Source: a virus. From it: DNA of 38,804 bases. Shown piece by piece: positions 24,685 through 32,097 of this stretch; position 1 is the first letter of the stretch; every line of letters starts with the position of its first letter. Location of the stretch: positions 1-38,804 of the IMG/VR virus record IMGVR_UViG_3300035703_000200. The stretch is one strand, 5' to 3'. The position numbers and the translations under genes were made by a program. The notes beneath the pieces were generated by a model that was given only the letters and a program-made list of their open reading frames with translations, was not told the origin of the DNA and ran no database searches.

Positions 24685-25684
24685 CCTGTTCAAGTATTAC
24701 AAGGTCTTGCCGCATCAAACAGCGGCGATCTTTGAACTGGAAGAAGCCTTGTTGAAGGTTGCGCCTGATTTGTTGAATAGGGATCAGGCTTGGTTCAAGA
24801 CGTGGTCACAGGCTGGCAAACAAGACGTATTTGAGAACAATTGGCAGGGCGTGTTTGATGCGGCCAAGAAAGCTGGGGCGAAGTTCCCTGAGCTTGTTGC
24901 TGCGCAGTGGGCGCTTGAGTCTGGATATGGCAAGCACGTATCAGGCGAGAACAACTTCTTCGGTCTGAAAGGTGTCGGGACAAATCGCAACACAAAGGAA
25001 TACATCAACGGTCGCTGGATCACGATTCAAGATTCGTTTCTTGATTTCCCTGATCTTGAGACGTGTGTGTTCTATTTGGTGGAGCGTTGGTACAAAGATT
25101 TCAACGTGCATCAAGGCTGCAATCATGCTGCTGATCGCGAAGATGCTGCACGCTGGTTGGTGCGTGAAGGGTATGCAACAGATCCTGCTTACGCTGACAA
25201 GCTGATCAAACTGATGAACCTGCATGTGCAGGGCGTCAAGGCTGTGCAGGCTGTACAGGCCGTACAGTTCACCCCTAGCAAGCCATTTGACTACAAGATC
25301 ACACCCAATGTGACCTACGGCGAGATTGCGTTGAACAGCGAAAACAGGCGATTCATTGCACAGCATCAATGCGAGACTGCTGTTGTGTTGTGTCAGTACC
25401 TTGAAAAAGTACGGAAACACTTTGGCAACAAGCCAATCATCATCACAAGTGGTTACAGGCCACCTGCTGTGAACAATGCTGTTGGTGGTGCTCGCAACTC
25501 TGAACACCTCTACGACAAGCCTAATACAGGCGCTGTGGACTTCTGGATCAAAGACGTAGACATCTACAAGGTGCAGGAGTACTGTGACCAGACCTGGCCG
25601 TACAGCCTTGGCTACGGGGCAAAGAAAGGCTTCGTGCATCTTGGAATGCGACCAGGCAAACCACGCATCCGCTGGGATTATTGA
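24653..25684 (+). CDS. Endolysin: glucosaminidase plus M15 peptidase
   Basis: A 343-residue cell-wall hydrolase. Residues about 60-190 are a glucosaminidase of the FlgJ type, with catalytic Glu89 in ALESGYG and the NNFFGLKG motif. Residues about 205-335 are an M15A metallopeptidase, with zinc ligands His285 (NSEHLYD), Asp296 (GAVDFW) and His329 (FVHLG). It would cut both glycan strands and stem peptides. There is no signal peptide, so a holin is needed. Start 24653 follows TTGGAA; a GTG at 24602 is also in frame. Confidence 0.92.
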   Translation: MTTQNRLKLVDLFKYYKVLPHQTAAIFELEEALLKVAPDLLNRDQAWFKTWSQAGKQDVFENNWQGVFDAAKKAGAKFPELVAAQWALESGYGKHVSGENNFFGLKGVGTNRNTKEYINGRWITIQDSFLDFPDLETCVFYLVERWYKDFNVHQGCNHAADREDAARWLVREGYATDPAYADKLIKLMNLHVQGVKAVQAVQAVQFTPSKPFDYKITPNVTYGEIALNSENRRFIAQHQCETAVVLCQYLEKVRKHFGNKPIIITSGYRPPAVNNAVGGARNSEHLYDKPNTGAVDFWIKDVDIYKVQEYCDQTWPYSLGYGAKKGFVHLGMRPGKPRIRWDY

Positions 25685-26208
25685 TGGCTGTCCTGTGTGA
25701 CTGGCAGATCCGTGACCTGTGCGTTGGGTCACAGATGGTCACCCCATTCGATGAAGCGCTGCTGAACCCTGCGTCCCTGGACGTGCGGTTGGGTGATCAC
25801 CTGATGATCGAGCGTGCAATGGACATGGATCTGGAGCTGGTCAGCTTGAAGGGGTACAGCGAAAACGATCCTTACTGGCTGCGGCCTGGTGAGTTTGTCT
25901 TGGCTGAGACGGTGGAGACGTTCAATCTGCCGGAGCACATCTGCGGGCAGTTTGCGCTCAAGAGCAGCAGGGCTCGAGCAGGATACAGTCACATGCTTGC
26001 AGGCTGGTGTGATCCAGGTTGGCACGGGTCAAAGCTGACGCTGGAGCTGCAAAATGCACGCAAAATGCACTCCCTGCCCTTGTACCCAGGATTAAAAATA
26101 GGACAGATTATTTTCTTTGAAATGAGTGCCAAACCACTTGTTAGTTACGCAAAGGTAGGGCACTACAACAATGACACAAAAGTGTCAGGATCAAAGGTCA
26201 ATCCCTGA
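25684..26208 (+). CDS. dcd: dCTP deaminase/dUTPase family protein
   Basis: A 174-residue protein starting in the endolysin stop (TGATG). Family motifs: NPASLDVRLGDHL (28-40), FALKSSRARAGY, GWCDPGWHGSKLTLEL, and GQIIFFEM. The C-terminus GHYNNDTKVSGSK is the lid over the substrate. It would turn dCTP into dUTP (or directly dUMP in bifunctional forms), feeding dTTP synthesis. The 3' end overlaps a convergent HNH gene by 11 bp. Confidence 0.88.
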   Translation: MAVLCDWQIRDLCVGSQMVTPFDEALLNPASLDVRLGDHLMIERAMDMDLELVSLKGYSENDPYWLRPGEFVLAETVETFNLPEHICGQFALKSSRARAGYSHMLAGWCDPGWHGSKLTLELQNARKMHSLPLYPGLKIGQIIFFEMSAKPLVSYAKVGHYNNDTKVSGSKVNP

Positions 26209-26506
26209 ACTGATAAATCCAACGCCAGATCGCGATTTCGCGAGCCATTGAATAAAATTCCTGTTCCCTGTACCAAAGGGTCCATTCCATTGATCCTTTA
26301 GATCCATTGCAGCGCAGGCAAGCTGGCGCCATGTTCTCTACAACAGTTTGCCCGCCCCTGTGTCTTGGGATAATGTGATCAAGCGACTGCGCCGGCTTGT
26401 CACAGTATGCACAACGGTGATCAAAGGCTTCAAAGATTTTTAACCTGAATTGCGCTCTTGTTTCTCTCTTGGGAATCAGACTGGTCTCGTCGATCCAAGA
26501 GTGCAT
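26198..26506 (-). CDS. HNH endonuclease
   Basis: A 102-residue nuclease on the minus strand. It has FEAFDHRCAYCDKPAQSLDH, IIPRHRGGQTVVENMAPACL and RCNGSKG: the H-N-H core with two CxxC zinc pairs. It is convergent with the dCTP deaminase gene and stands alone among other genes, so it may be a homing-type gene or a packaging-associated nuclease. Homing is less certain because many phages carry such a nuclease near terminase, and here it is far away. Confidence 0.85.
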   Translation of the reverse strand: MHSWIDETSLIPKRETRAQFRLKIFEAFDHRCAYCDKPAQSLDHIIPRHRGGQTVVENMAPACLRCNGSKGSMEWTLWYREQEFYSMAREIAIWRWIYQFRD

Positions 26507-26569
26507 AGCGCCTCCCGCGATGAGCCAATCCTAGGGACGATTGCACGCTGAAGAAAGACATAAAAGCAA

Positions 26570-26752
26570 ATGACACCAAATCCTCTTTCCAGTGACGGCT
26601 GCGGAGCCGTGTGGGTGCGCTACGGCCTGCATGGATACTGGCGTCCTTGGTTTGTGAAGACAAATACTGTTTTCTACGTCAATGAATGCTTTGATAACGA
26701 GAGTATGGCAGTACAAGCTGCAGAAGCTGCTCATGGACTGGCACCCAATTGA
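26570..26752 (+). CDS. Small hypothetical protein
   Basis: A 60-residue protein rich in aromatics (WVRYGLHGYWRPWFVKTNTV), ending in a helix (ESMAVQAAEAAHGL). The ATG follows an A-rich leader without Shine-Dalgarno. It overlaps the next gene by 20 bp. Function unknown. Confidence 0.5.
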   Translation: MTPNPLSSDGCGAVWVRYGLHGYWRPWFVKTNTVFYVNECFDNESMAVQAAEAAHGLAPN

Positions 26753-26978
26753 AGCCACGCCCGAGTGTCAATTTTCTGAGGCAGCAACGGCGCAGGTGAT
26801 CCAAGAGATGCTCGTCGATCGCGATACCCATGGCCTGTACAAGATGGCGCTCATGCTGAACAAGCTGGCGCATCAACAGCGGATGATGGCGCAATGGGCA
26901 GCCAAGGAAGCCGCCAGCAACCTCACCCGCAAACCAATCAGCCCGCTGGAGCTGATGTCTGAGCTGGGCGTGGGATGA
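26733..26978 (+). CDS. Small helical hypothetical protein
   Basis: An 81-residue helical protein. I choose the ATG at 26733 because MDWHPIEATPECQFSEAATA gives a natural start; an in-frame ATG at 26682 is possible. The centre, DRDTHGLYKMALMLNKLAHQ, is typical of short cyanophage proteins of unknown role. Its 3' end overlaps a minus-strand frame by 41 bp. Confidence 0.65.
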   Translation: MDWHPIEATPECQFSEAATAQVIQEMLVDRDTHGLYKMALMLNKLAHQQRMMAQWAAKEAASNLTRKPISPLELMSELGVG

Positions 26979-27159
26979 CGCGAGCGGCTAGGTGATCGCA
27001 GTAGATCTCAGCTTGCCAGAGATCATTGGAGTACCGACAGTAGCCATGAGCGCAGCTTCTGTAGAGGGTTTCTGCTCCCTCGGCTTCGAGCACCTCGATG
27101 TAGGACCCATTGTCTTTCGAGATGCGCTGCGAAATCGCCCAATTCCAATGAATCGTCAT
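26938..27159 (-). CDS. Small hypothetical protein overlapping its upstream neighbour
   Basis: A 73-residue frame beginning MTIHWNWAISQRISKDNGSY and continuing with YIEVLEAEGAETLYRSCAHG and CRYSNDLWQAEIYCDHLAAR. It looks more protein-like here than the overlapping frame of 27023-27418. Either it is a separate gene with a long (137 bp) overlap, or it is the true C-terminus of the upstream gene joined by a frameshift near the Asp-rich tract. Confidence 0.5.
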   Translation of the reverse strand: MTIHWNWAISQRISKDNGSYIEVLEAEGAETLYRSCAHGYCRYSNDLWQAEIYCDHLAARVIPRPAQTSAPAG

Positions 27160-27418
27160 CGTCTTCGTCGTCGAAGTTGTCGTCTTCATCATCGTCATCA
27201 TCTGGCGTCGCTTCAATGATTTCAAGCAAACGCAGACCCCAGCACTTCAGATCCGTGATGCCCTCACGGCAGTTCATCAGGTTCTCAGACGGCATTTCGC
27301 CGTTCTTGAGGATTTCGTTGGATGCTGAGTCAAGCCAGTCCTGATGGTTCTCGCACATCCAGAGCAGAAGCCTGACATGGCCTTCGGTGAACTGAAAATC
27401 GCCGTTAGGTGCAGCCAT
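27023..27418 (-). CDS. Hypothetical acidic protein
   Basis: A 131-residue protein. It begins MAAPNGDFQFTEGHVRLLLW, has LKCWGLRLLEIIEATP, then an Asp/Glu tract at about residues 74-91. The end after residue 95 becomes Arg- and Leu-rich and less natural, while another frame starts to look coding there, so the real protein may end or shift frame near 27150. An in-frame GTG at 27472 would add 18 residues. Function unknown. Confidence 0.6.
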   Translation of the reverse strand: MAAPNGDFQFTEGHVRLLLWMCENHQDWLDSASNEILKNGEMPSENLMNCREGITDLKCWGLRLLEIIEATPDDDDDEDDNFDDEDDDDSLELGDFAAHLERQWVLHRGARSRGSRNPLQKLRSWLLSVLQ

Positions 27419-27489
27419 GACGGGCAACCATCTTCCTGAACGGTAGCTAGGCAAATTGTCCAAAGCTCTCACGGGACTTTAATGAAGGA

Positions 27490-27705
27490 TCAAGCTTTGA
27501 CGTACTTCTGCAGCAGACCGGTGTAAACGCCATAGAGGGGATGGCTTTTCTTGTCGCGACCGTCTTTCTTGTACAGCGCCTCCAAGAGATGAAAGCGGTT
27601 GTTCATCGCGTTGATGTCAGTGGCGCCCACTGTCTTGGGTTCGATGTTCAAGAAGCGAGCGAGGTGACCTGGCAGGTTGCTCAGGTTGTACTTTTGGGGT
27701 GCCAT
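27490..27705 (-). CDS. Small hypothetical protein
   Basis: A 71-residue basic protein (MAPQKYNLSNLPGHLARFLN; then LLEALYKKDGRDKKSHPLYG). Part of the leftward group downstream of the recombination genes, separated by 9 bases from the upstream neighbour. No recognised motif. Confidence 0.6.
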   Translation of the reverse strand: MAPQKYNLSNLPGHLARFLNIEPKTVGATDINAMNNRFHLLEALYKKDGRDKKSHPLYGVYTGLLQKYVKA

Positions 27706-27714
27706 TAGGAAGGA

Positions 27715-27966
27715 TCAAGTCGGCGTTGCTGTAGAAAAAACTTCGCGCCCTTTTCCGATCTCAATGTTGCTGGCGGATGGATGCCGATTGAGCAACAAAC
27801 GCCTTGCGTCATCTTCGTCAACAGCACGAATGCAACCACGCAAGGGGCACTGGCCAGGAATGCGTAATTCAAAATCAAACATCCGTTGAGATGGAGCAAT
27901 GCAATAAGAGACGCCGGGTCCAGTTTTAGGAAACGGCAGTTCAGGGAAAAGGGCGTCAAAGTCCAT
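27715..27966 (-). CDS. Hypothetical protein
   Basis: An 83-residue protein starting in the TGATG shared with the gene upstream. Content: MDFDALFPELPFPKTGPGVS, then a strand region FDFELRIPG and a CPLRGC pair, then AVDEDDARRLLLNRHP. Function unknown; probably cotranscribed with the Sak3 operon. Confidence 0.6.
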   Translation of the reverse strand: MDFDALFPELPFPKTGPGVSYCIAPSQRMFDFELRIPGQCPLRGCIRAVDEDDARRLLLNRHPSASNIEIGKGREVFSTATPT

Positions 27967-28268
27967 CAGAACATGGGATCGTTCACGCTGTCAGGCTTGA
28001 GCGGGCTGAAGGAGCCTTTCTTACCCCAGAGACCGCCCCAGAGGCTAAAGCCAATTTCCTCGTTGAAGGTGTCCTTACCGGTGTAGATGCGAATGGTCTT
28101 GTTGCTGGCTTCTGCCTGCTCAGCCATCGTCATCAGGTAGTTAGCTGCCAGCACTGCTTCCTTGGCAGTGAAGTCAACGATGATGTTCTCCTCAGGAGAT
28201 TTGTCAGTCTTGCGATTGCGATTTTCAACAATGCGGAACTTCGCATTGAATGCAGTTGAGTTAGCCAT
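27966..28268 (-). CDS. Hypothetical protein of the recombination operon
   Basis: A 100-residue protein; start MANSTAFNAKFRIVENRNRK at 28268, overlapping the small upstream gene by 8 bp. The core NIIVDFTAKEAVLAANYLMT is beta-helix, followed by TIRIYTGKD and a Gly/Trp-rich stretch (GFSLWGGLWGKKG) and an acidic end. The acidic tail and the position next to an annealing protein invite comparison with single-strand-binding proteins, but no OB-fold motif is clear. Confidence 0.65.
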   Translation of the reverse strand: MANSTAFNAKFRIVENRNRKTDKSPEENIIVDFTAKEAVLAANYLMTMAEQAEASNKTIRIYTGKDTFNEEIGFSLWGGLWGKKGSFSPLKPDSVNDPMF

Positions 28269-28440
28269 CTGTTGGTTCAAGGATTGCGTAGTGAGACTTG
28301 ATGATCTCGTTTGCGAGAGAAGAAACTGTGACCCTGGAGTCTGAGTTGTAACGAAGCGCGACTTCACGCTCCATACGCTCCAGCGCTTCAGGGTCAAGTA
28401 GTACTTGCACCCGCATTTTTCGTCCTGCGGGGGTGGCCAT
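28261..28440 (-). CDS. 59-residue ribbon-helix-helix-like DNA-binding protein
   Basis: A short frame with one-base overlap (TAATG) to the Sak3 gene stop and 8-bp overlap to the next gene. The peptide KMRVQVLLDPEALERMEREV has the beta strand and helix A of CopG/Arc proteins; VTVSSLANEIIKSHYAILEP fits helix B. It may autoregulate the leftward operon. A second such gene lies on the other side of Sak3. Confidence 0.65.
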   Translation of the reverse strand: MATPAGRKMRVQVLLDPEALERMEREVALRYNSDSRVTVSSLANEIIKSHYAILEPTDG

Positions 28441-29198
28441 TACTTTTGCAGGTCAGGCTTGGCTCGCAGCTCATCAATGCAGGACTGCAATTGATCAACT
28501 GTCATCTGGGCAAGTTTACTGCCAGAGGCATCCAGATCCCACTTGGTGGCCTTGTCGGCAATCCAGGAGATTTGGTTCATGGAGTCGAGCTTGGCCTGGA
28601 TGAGGTCGACACAGGTGTCGATCAAGCCTTTTTTGACGACGGCCTCGTTGATGTCTGCAGGTGGTGCAGATGCATCATTTGTGGCCTTTGGCGTGCGTTT
28701 GCTCGCTGTCTTTGGTGGCTCGGCCTTGGCCTGCTGCAACTGAGTCTCAGGTTGAGTCTCAACTGTCTCAGAAGAAGAAGCGGCCACTTCATCGCGTGCC
28801 CAGAGCTCGTAAGCCAAGGAGAAGTACGCAGCGGCTGCAGAGCAGATCCCACGACGATGCGAGTCGGCAAGGTCACGAGCGCTGATCTTCTCAAACGGGA
28901 TTGGGTTGTTCCTGTTGTCCGTAATGGCGTAAGGCCACGGCGGCGTCTCAAATGCAAGTTCTGAATGGAAGAACTTGATCATCAGGTAGCCCGTGTTGTT
29001 CGGTGCTACGTGAATGGGATCGCCCTTGACGGTCAACACCAGTTCAGGGAGCCAGCCATTGGCGTGCTCGTTCAAGAGCTGGGTGACCTTCGCCCATGGG
29101 ACGTAGTCAGCGGCGTAGGAGCCAGTCCCTTTCTGTTTGACGTCAGAAAGAGTGATGACTCCCGCCAGGTTGGGGAAGACGGGAGTTGTGTCTGACAT
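28440..29198 (-). CDS. Single-strand annealing protein, Sak3/DUF1071 type
   Basis: A 252-residue protein. The first 135 residues fit the DUF1071 (Sak3) group: VITLSDVKQKGTGSYAADYV, PWAKVTQLLNE, PFEKISARDLADSHRRGICS, AAAAYFSLAYELWARDEV. A Gln/Ala/Thr-rich linker (about 138-180) leads to a helical C-terminus (LIQAKLDSMNQISWIADKAT; then MTVDQLQSCIDEL). It would anneal single strands during recombination-dependent replication, with the RecB-type exonuclease at 31369 as partner. Start 29198 lies in an ATGA overlap. Confidence 0.75.
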   Translation of the reverse strand: MSDTTPVFPNLAGVITLSDVKQKGTGSYAADYVPWAKVTQLLNEHANGWLPELVLTVKGDPIHVAPNNTGYLMIKFFHSELAFETPPWPYAITDNRNNPIPFEKISARDLADSHRRGICSAAAAYFSLAYELWARDEVAASSSETVETQPETQLQQAKAEPPKTASKRTPKATNDASAPPADINEAVVKKGLIDTCVDLIQAKLDSMNQISWIADKATKWDLDASGSKLAQMTVDQLQSCIDELRAKPDLQK

Positions 29199-29374
29199 CA
29201 GACGCTGGCAGCTTCGACTTGCTCGATGCCCTGTTCGAGAATCTGACGCATGGCAGCAGAGGCAGTGATCTTGTGCTGCTTGGCAGTGAACTTGATGCGG
29301 TTGTAAAGCTCAGGATCGAGCTGAAGCATGACGGTCTTGGAGCTGGAGGGCTTGGCGGTGAGTTTGATTGCCAT
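29198..29374 (-). CDS. 58-residue ribbon-helix-helix-like DNA-binding protein
   Basis: A short frame with ATGA overlap to the Sak3 gene. Its KTVMLQLDPELYNRIKFTAK, then ITASAAMRQILEQGIEQVEA matches the strand-helix-helix plan of CopG/MetJ-type repressors. As first gene of the leftward operon it is a good candidate autoregulator binding in the divergent region 29375-29516. Confidence 0.7.
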   Translation of the reverse strand: MAIKLTAKPSSSKTVMLQLDPELYNRIKFTAKQHKITASAAMRQILEQGIEQVEAASV

Positions 29375-29516
29375 GGGAAATGGCTGGAGTACCTGAACAC
29401 CATACCCACATTGTCAAGGTTTGGGTTGAGTCTCAAATGGGTTCGTTAAGACGGGATGGAAGTTACTTGACCGCACCTCAGGTGACCGTTAATCTGCCCG
29501 AGCCTCCTTGGACCTC
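29375..29516. promoter_or_regulatory. Divergent control region between the leftward and rightward early operons
   Basis: Short palindromes with one central base occur here: TTGAGTCTCAA (29426-29436) and CACCTCAGGTG (29474-29484, repeated at 29531-29541 just inside the next gene). On the minus strand a TTGACA at about 29411-29416 could be a -35 for the Sak3 operon, but no clear -10 follows. The palindromes are plausible operators for the ribbon-helix-helix proteins. Confidence 0.45.
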
Positions 29517-29568
29517 ATGGAACCCGAAGTCACCTCAGGTGCTGATGCCTCACTCGTGGTCAAAATGA
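29437..29568 (+). CDS. Possible small protein overlapping the next gene
   Basis: A 43-residue frame (MGSLRRDGSYLTAPQVTVNL, then WTSWNPKSPQVL) starting right after the TTGAGTCTCAA palindrome. The Pro/Trp composition is protein-like, but there is no Shine-Dalgarno and it overlaps the following gene by 52 bp. Weak call. Confidence 0.25.
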   Translation: MGSLRRDGSYLTAPQVTVNLPEPPWTSWNPKSPQVLMPHSWSK

Positions 29569-30122
29569 CTCTCGACGCATTTACAGCCGAAAAGCTGCTG
29601 GCAAAAAAGCCGAGATCCCTTCCCACAGCTACGTTTTGCGCCCTATTGGTCGAGCAGATGCTTGACACGCCTGCTACGCTGGCGGAGCGACCGAACGGGA
29701 GCGAAGCCTCTATTTCTTCTCTTGATAGTAATACTAGTGTTTCTTTAAAAAAAGAACTTCTAAACAATCAATCAATTAAAGCTGCAAACTCGAAAAAAAA
29801 GCGCGTTCGAGCGGACTACGACGAAGCCTTTACGGCGTTTTGGAACGAGTATCAGCGAGCCCCGCTGAAGGCCAACGCGCAGAGCAAGAAGAAGGCGTTC
29901 GAGGCTTGGGGTGACGCCCTGAAGCAAGAGACTCCGCAGAGGCTCCTGGAAGCCGCTCAGAAGGCCGTCGAGGAGGTCAAGAGGGCTACGACCCTGAACG
30001 AGTGGTGCGCACCCCTTCCAGACTGTTTCCGCTGGCTGCGGGACGAGCGCTACGCCGTCTTGCTTGAGAATCACGTCCCTGCCGGTCCTCAGATGATCGG
30101 CGGTTACCTCGTTTACGAATGA
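29517..30122 (+). CDS. Putative replication protein with DNA-binding N-terminus
   Basis: A 201-residue protein. Residues about 14-52 (SLVVKMTLDAFTAEKLLAKK, then SLPTATFCALLVEQML) resemble a ribbon-helix-helix or similar DNA-binding unit. A Ser/Asn-rich linker follows. Residues 105-165 contain FTAFWNEYQRAPLKANAQSK, KKAFEAWGDALKQ and LPDCFRWLRDERY, the C-terminal repeat-like module seen in many phage replication initiators (FWxxYP...W...L...LRxxRW). No helicase or polymerase gene is visible, so the phage would recruit the host replisome. ATG 29517 chosen over TTG 29508. Confidence 0.5.
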   Translation: MEPEVTSGADASLVVKMTLDAFTAEKLLAKKPRSLPTATFCALLVEQMLDTPATLAERPNGSEASISSLDSNTSVSLKKELLNNQSIKAANSKKKRVRADYDEAFTAFWNEYQRAPLKANAQSKKKAFEAWGDALKQETPQRLLEAAQKAVEEVKRATTLNEWCAPLPDCFRWLRDERYAVLLENHVPAGPQMIGGYLVYE

Positions 30123-30125
30123 GTC

Positions 30126-30278
30126 ATGACTGAGAAACCCAAGATCACAAAGTTGCCTCGAAATGGTCCAAAAGATGGACAGTCGACTACTTCATGGCTC
30201 TATGGAAAATCTTTTGCAGACAAAAAATGGCAACAAAAAATTGACAAAGCTAAGCGTGAATCCAAAAAATTGAAATGA
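30126..30278 (+). CDS. Small basic hypothetical protein
   Basis: A 50-residue frame (MTEKPKITKLPRNGPKDGQS, then ADKKWQQKIDKAKRESKKLK), filling the gap between two genes, with ATGA overlap to the next. About a third of its residues are Lys/Arg. No recognised family. Confidence 0.55.
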   Translation: MTEKPKITKLPRNGPKDGQSTTSWLYGKSFADKKWQQKIDKAKRESKKLK

Positions 30279-30595
30279 AACTGTACGCCCCTGAGCTTGC
30301 CGGCACCTACGTCTGGCAGGTCGCTGACCCCAAGAGCTCCAAGACCAGCTTCGCCCCGTCCAAAAGCCAATCGCCGCCACCAAACTGCTGTTACGGCCAC
30401 CCGCTCGGTCGTTACGACTCAGACGGGTGCTACTGGACCTTCTGCCCCAACGCAGGCGAGGAGGATCCGAACAACCCCAAGTCGTCGCGTTTCGTCAAGC
30501 ATCCCCTTGCCGAACAAGAACACCTGATTGCTGTGAAAGAAAAGGTTTGGGGACGCCTTGATTCGTTTGGTTCGTACAAGGAGACCGAGTTCTGA
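30275..30595 (+). CDS. Hypothetical cysteine-containing protein
   Basis: A 106-residue protein. The centre has NCCYGHPLGRYDSDGCYWTF followed by CPNAGEEDPNN; the four cysteines and one His in about 25 residues could bind zinc. The start of the following gene overlaps its stop by one base. Function unknown. Confidence 0.6.
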   Translation: MKLYAPELAGTYVWQVADPKSSKTSFAPSKSQSPPPNCCYGHPLGRYDSDGCYWTFCPNAGEEDPNNPKSSRFVKHPLAEQEHLIAVKEKVWGRLDSFGSYKETEF

Positions 30596-31158
30596 TGCCA
30601 ATGCTTGATCTTGGAGACAAATTGCTTGCTGAATGCAAAGAATGCGCATTGCAGCGTGACAGCAATCGTCGCAATTCTGTTGATTACAGCAGCGATCGCA
30701 CCAATGACAAAAGCCGTTGGTCATACATCGGTGTTGTGGGTGAGGTTGCTCTGTTGAAATTCTTTGACCTGCCAATCAACTGGCATTTCTTGTCAACGAA
30801 TGCTGGCTTCTGTCAGGTTGATGTCGGTGACATCTGGGAAGTACGTGCTGTTTCAAAATTCAGCAATCGTCTTTTCCTCTGGGAAGACGAAGTCAAAAAG
30901 CACGACAAGCTGCGTTGTGCCTGGTCAAAGGTCGTCGTCGACATTGACGTTATGCCTGGCACTTGCTGGATCGAAGGCTGGGCAATGGGTTACGAGATTG
31001 CTCTGCATGGAATGCATGCGCATTACGACTGCAAACGTGCCTCGTTCTTCCTCGATAACAAGGATCTTAGACGTCACAGCGATCCAGCATCAGATCAATC
31101 TGAAGCTTTAAAACTTCATCAGCTTTACAATTCCTGCCTTCATGAAACGCACATTTGA
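30595..31158 (+). CDS. Conserved-type phage protein, possible PD-(D/E)XK fold
   Basis: A 187-residue protein. YIGVVGEVALLKFF, then CQVDVGDIWEVRAVSKFSNR, a KHDKLRCAWSKVVVDIDVMP strand and CWIEGWAMGYE follow the order GxxGE, D, ExR, D, GW found in a group of phage proteins that may share the PD-(D/E)XK nuclease fold. The strict D...ExK triad is not certain (EVR instead of ExK), so catalysis is unproven. Neighbours are recombination and repair genes. Confidence 0.5.
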   Translation: MPMLDLGDKLLAECKECALQRDSNRRNSVDYSSDRTNDKSRWSYIGVVGEVALLKFFDLPINWHFLSTNAGFCQVDVGDIWEVRAVSKFSNRLFLWEDEVKKHDKLRCAWSKVVVDIDVMPGTCWIEGWAMGYEIALHGMHAHYDCKRASFFLDNKDLRRHSDPASDQSEALKLHQLYNSCLHETHI

Positions 31159-31369
31159 TCCATCTGCTGCACGTGATCTCCTGCGTCGCGGCATCATCAA
31201 GGGCTACTGGACGCTTGAAGATCTCGACAAGCCTGCACCTGGCACTGAACTCAACTTTGCTGAATACCGACGTTTCCTTGCGTTACAAAAAGCCTATGTG
31301 CAAGCCCCTGTTTACAGAAACCTCCTCCGTGATGACGATGAATCGCCTGACACTGACCTAATCCTGTGA
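31142..31369 (+). CDS. Small hypothetical protein
   Basis: A 75-residue protein overlapping the previous gene by 17 bp. It contains AARDLLRRGIIKGYWTLEDL and AEYRRFLALQKAYVQAPVYR, a two-helix layout with basic residues. It precedes the exonuclease gene and its stop overlaps that start. Possibly an accessory of the exonuclease, by position only. Confidence 0.55.
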   Translation: MKRTFDPSAARDLLRRGIIKGYWTLEDLDKPAPGTELNFAEYRRFLALQKAYVQAPVYRNLLRDDDESPDTDLIL

Positions 31370-32097
31370 TGCTCGTTACCATGCATGAAAGCAGTAGCGA
31401 GCTTGTGCCCTTGCAGCGCCTGCCACTGATACAGCGCAACCCTGTAGGTCAGCCGCGTTTTTATTGGAACGAAGCGCGGCCTCACCTCAGGTACGCCAGT
31501 ATCACGAGCATCCTGTCTGCGACACAATCAGAAGCGACGAAGCAAGCACTCAGGCGTTGGCGTCAGAAAATCATCCAAGCAGGTGGTGACCCTGATGAGA
31601 CGCGTGATCAGGCTGCTCGTCGTGGTGCTGCTATTCATGACTGGTTTGAGCAGTTCCTGCTGAAGCAGAACCCTGAGATCCCTGAGGCAATCGCGCCCTG
31701 GTGCCAGAACCTGCTGAAGGCACCTTTGTGGAACAGCCTCGATCACGTGGTCTGCACTGAGCATCAGGTCTGCAGCGATGAAGGCATCGTGCCCTTTGCC
31801 GGCACCCTTGACGCCCTTGTCAAGCTGAACGGTGAGTTTTGCCTGCTTGACCTGAAGACCAAAGCGCCCAACAAGGCCAAGCCAACCAAGCAGATCAGTG
31901 ATGAGGCCATGTGTCAGTTGCAGGCTTACCGCCTGTGCCTGGCCGAGAACTACGGAATCCAGGTGCAGCGTTTCATTGCGCTGTATGCCTTCCCTGATCA
32001 GCCGGCTTTCCCTGTAGCAGCAGCGGGTGAGGAGCTGAAACGGCATGAGACTCATTGGACTCAACGACTTGCTGCGTATGCGCTGCAAAACCCTTGA
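31369..32097 (+). CDS. RecB-family PD-(D/E)XK exonuclease
   Basis: A 242-residue nuclease. Motifs in order: GAAIHDWFEQFLL (motif I His), VCTEHQV, PFAGTLDALVKL with the metal-binding Asp, LLDLKTKA (D-x-K) and MCQLQAYRL (Q..Y). This is the RecB/Cas4-like exonuclease type that pairs with annealing proteins in phages. With the Sak3 protein it would make a lambda Red-like system. ATG 31369 sits in the previous stop; GTG 31366 and ATG 31381 are alternatives. Confidence 0.85.
   Translation: MLVTMHESSSELVPLQRLPLIQRNPVGQPRFYWNEARPHLRYASITSILSATQSEATKQALRRWRQKIIQAGGDPDETRDQAARRGAAIHDWFEQFLLKQNPEIPEAIAPWCQNLLKAPLWNSLDHVVCTEHQVCSDEGIVPFAGTLDALVKLNGEFCLLDLKTKAPNKAKPTKQISDEAMCQLQAYRLCLAENYGIQVQRFIALYAFPDQPAFPVAAAGEELKRHETHWTQRLAAYALQNP

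Noticed and set aside
29662-29680. Promoter starting with TTGACA
   Set aside because: The only -10-like word (TACGCT) is 7 bases away, far too close, and the site is inside a coding sequence.
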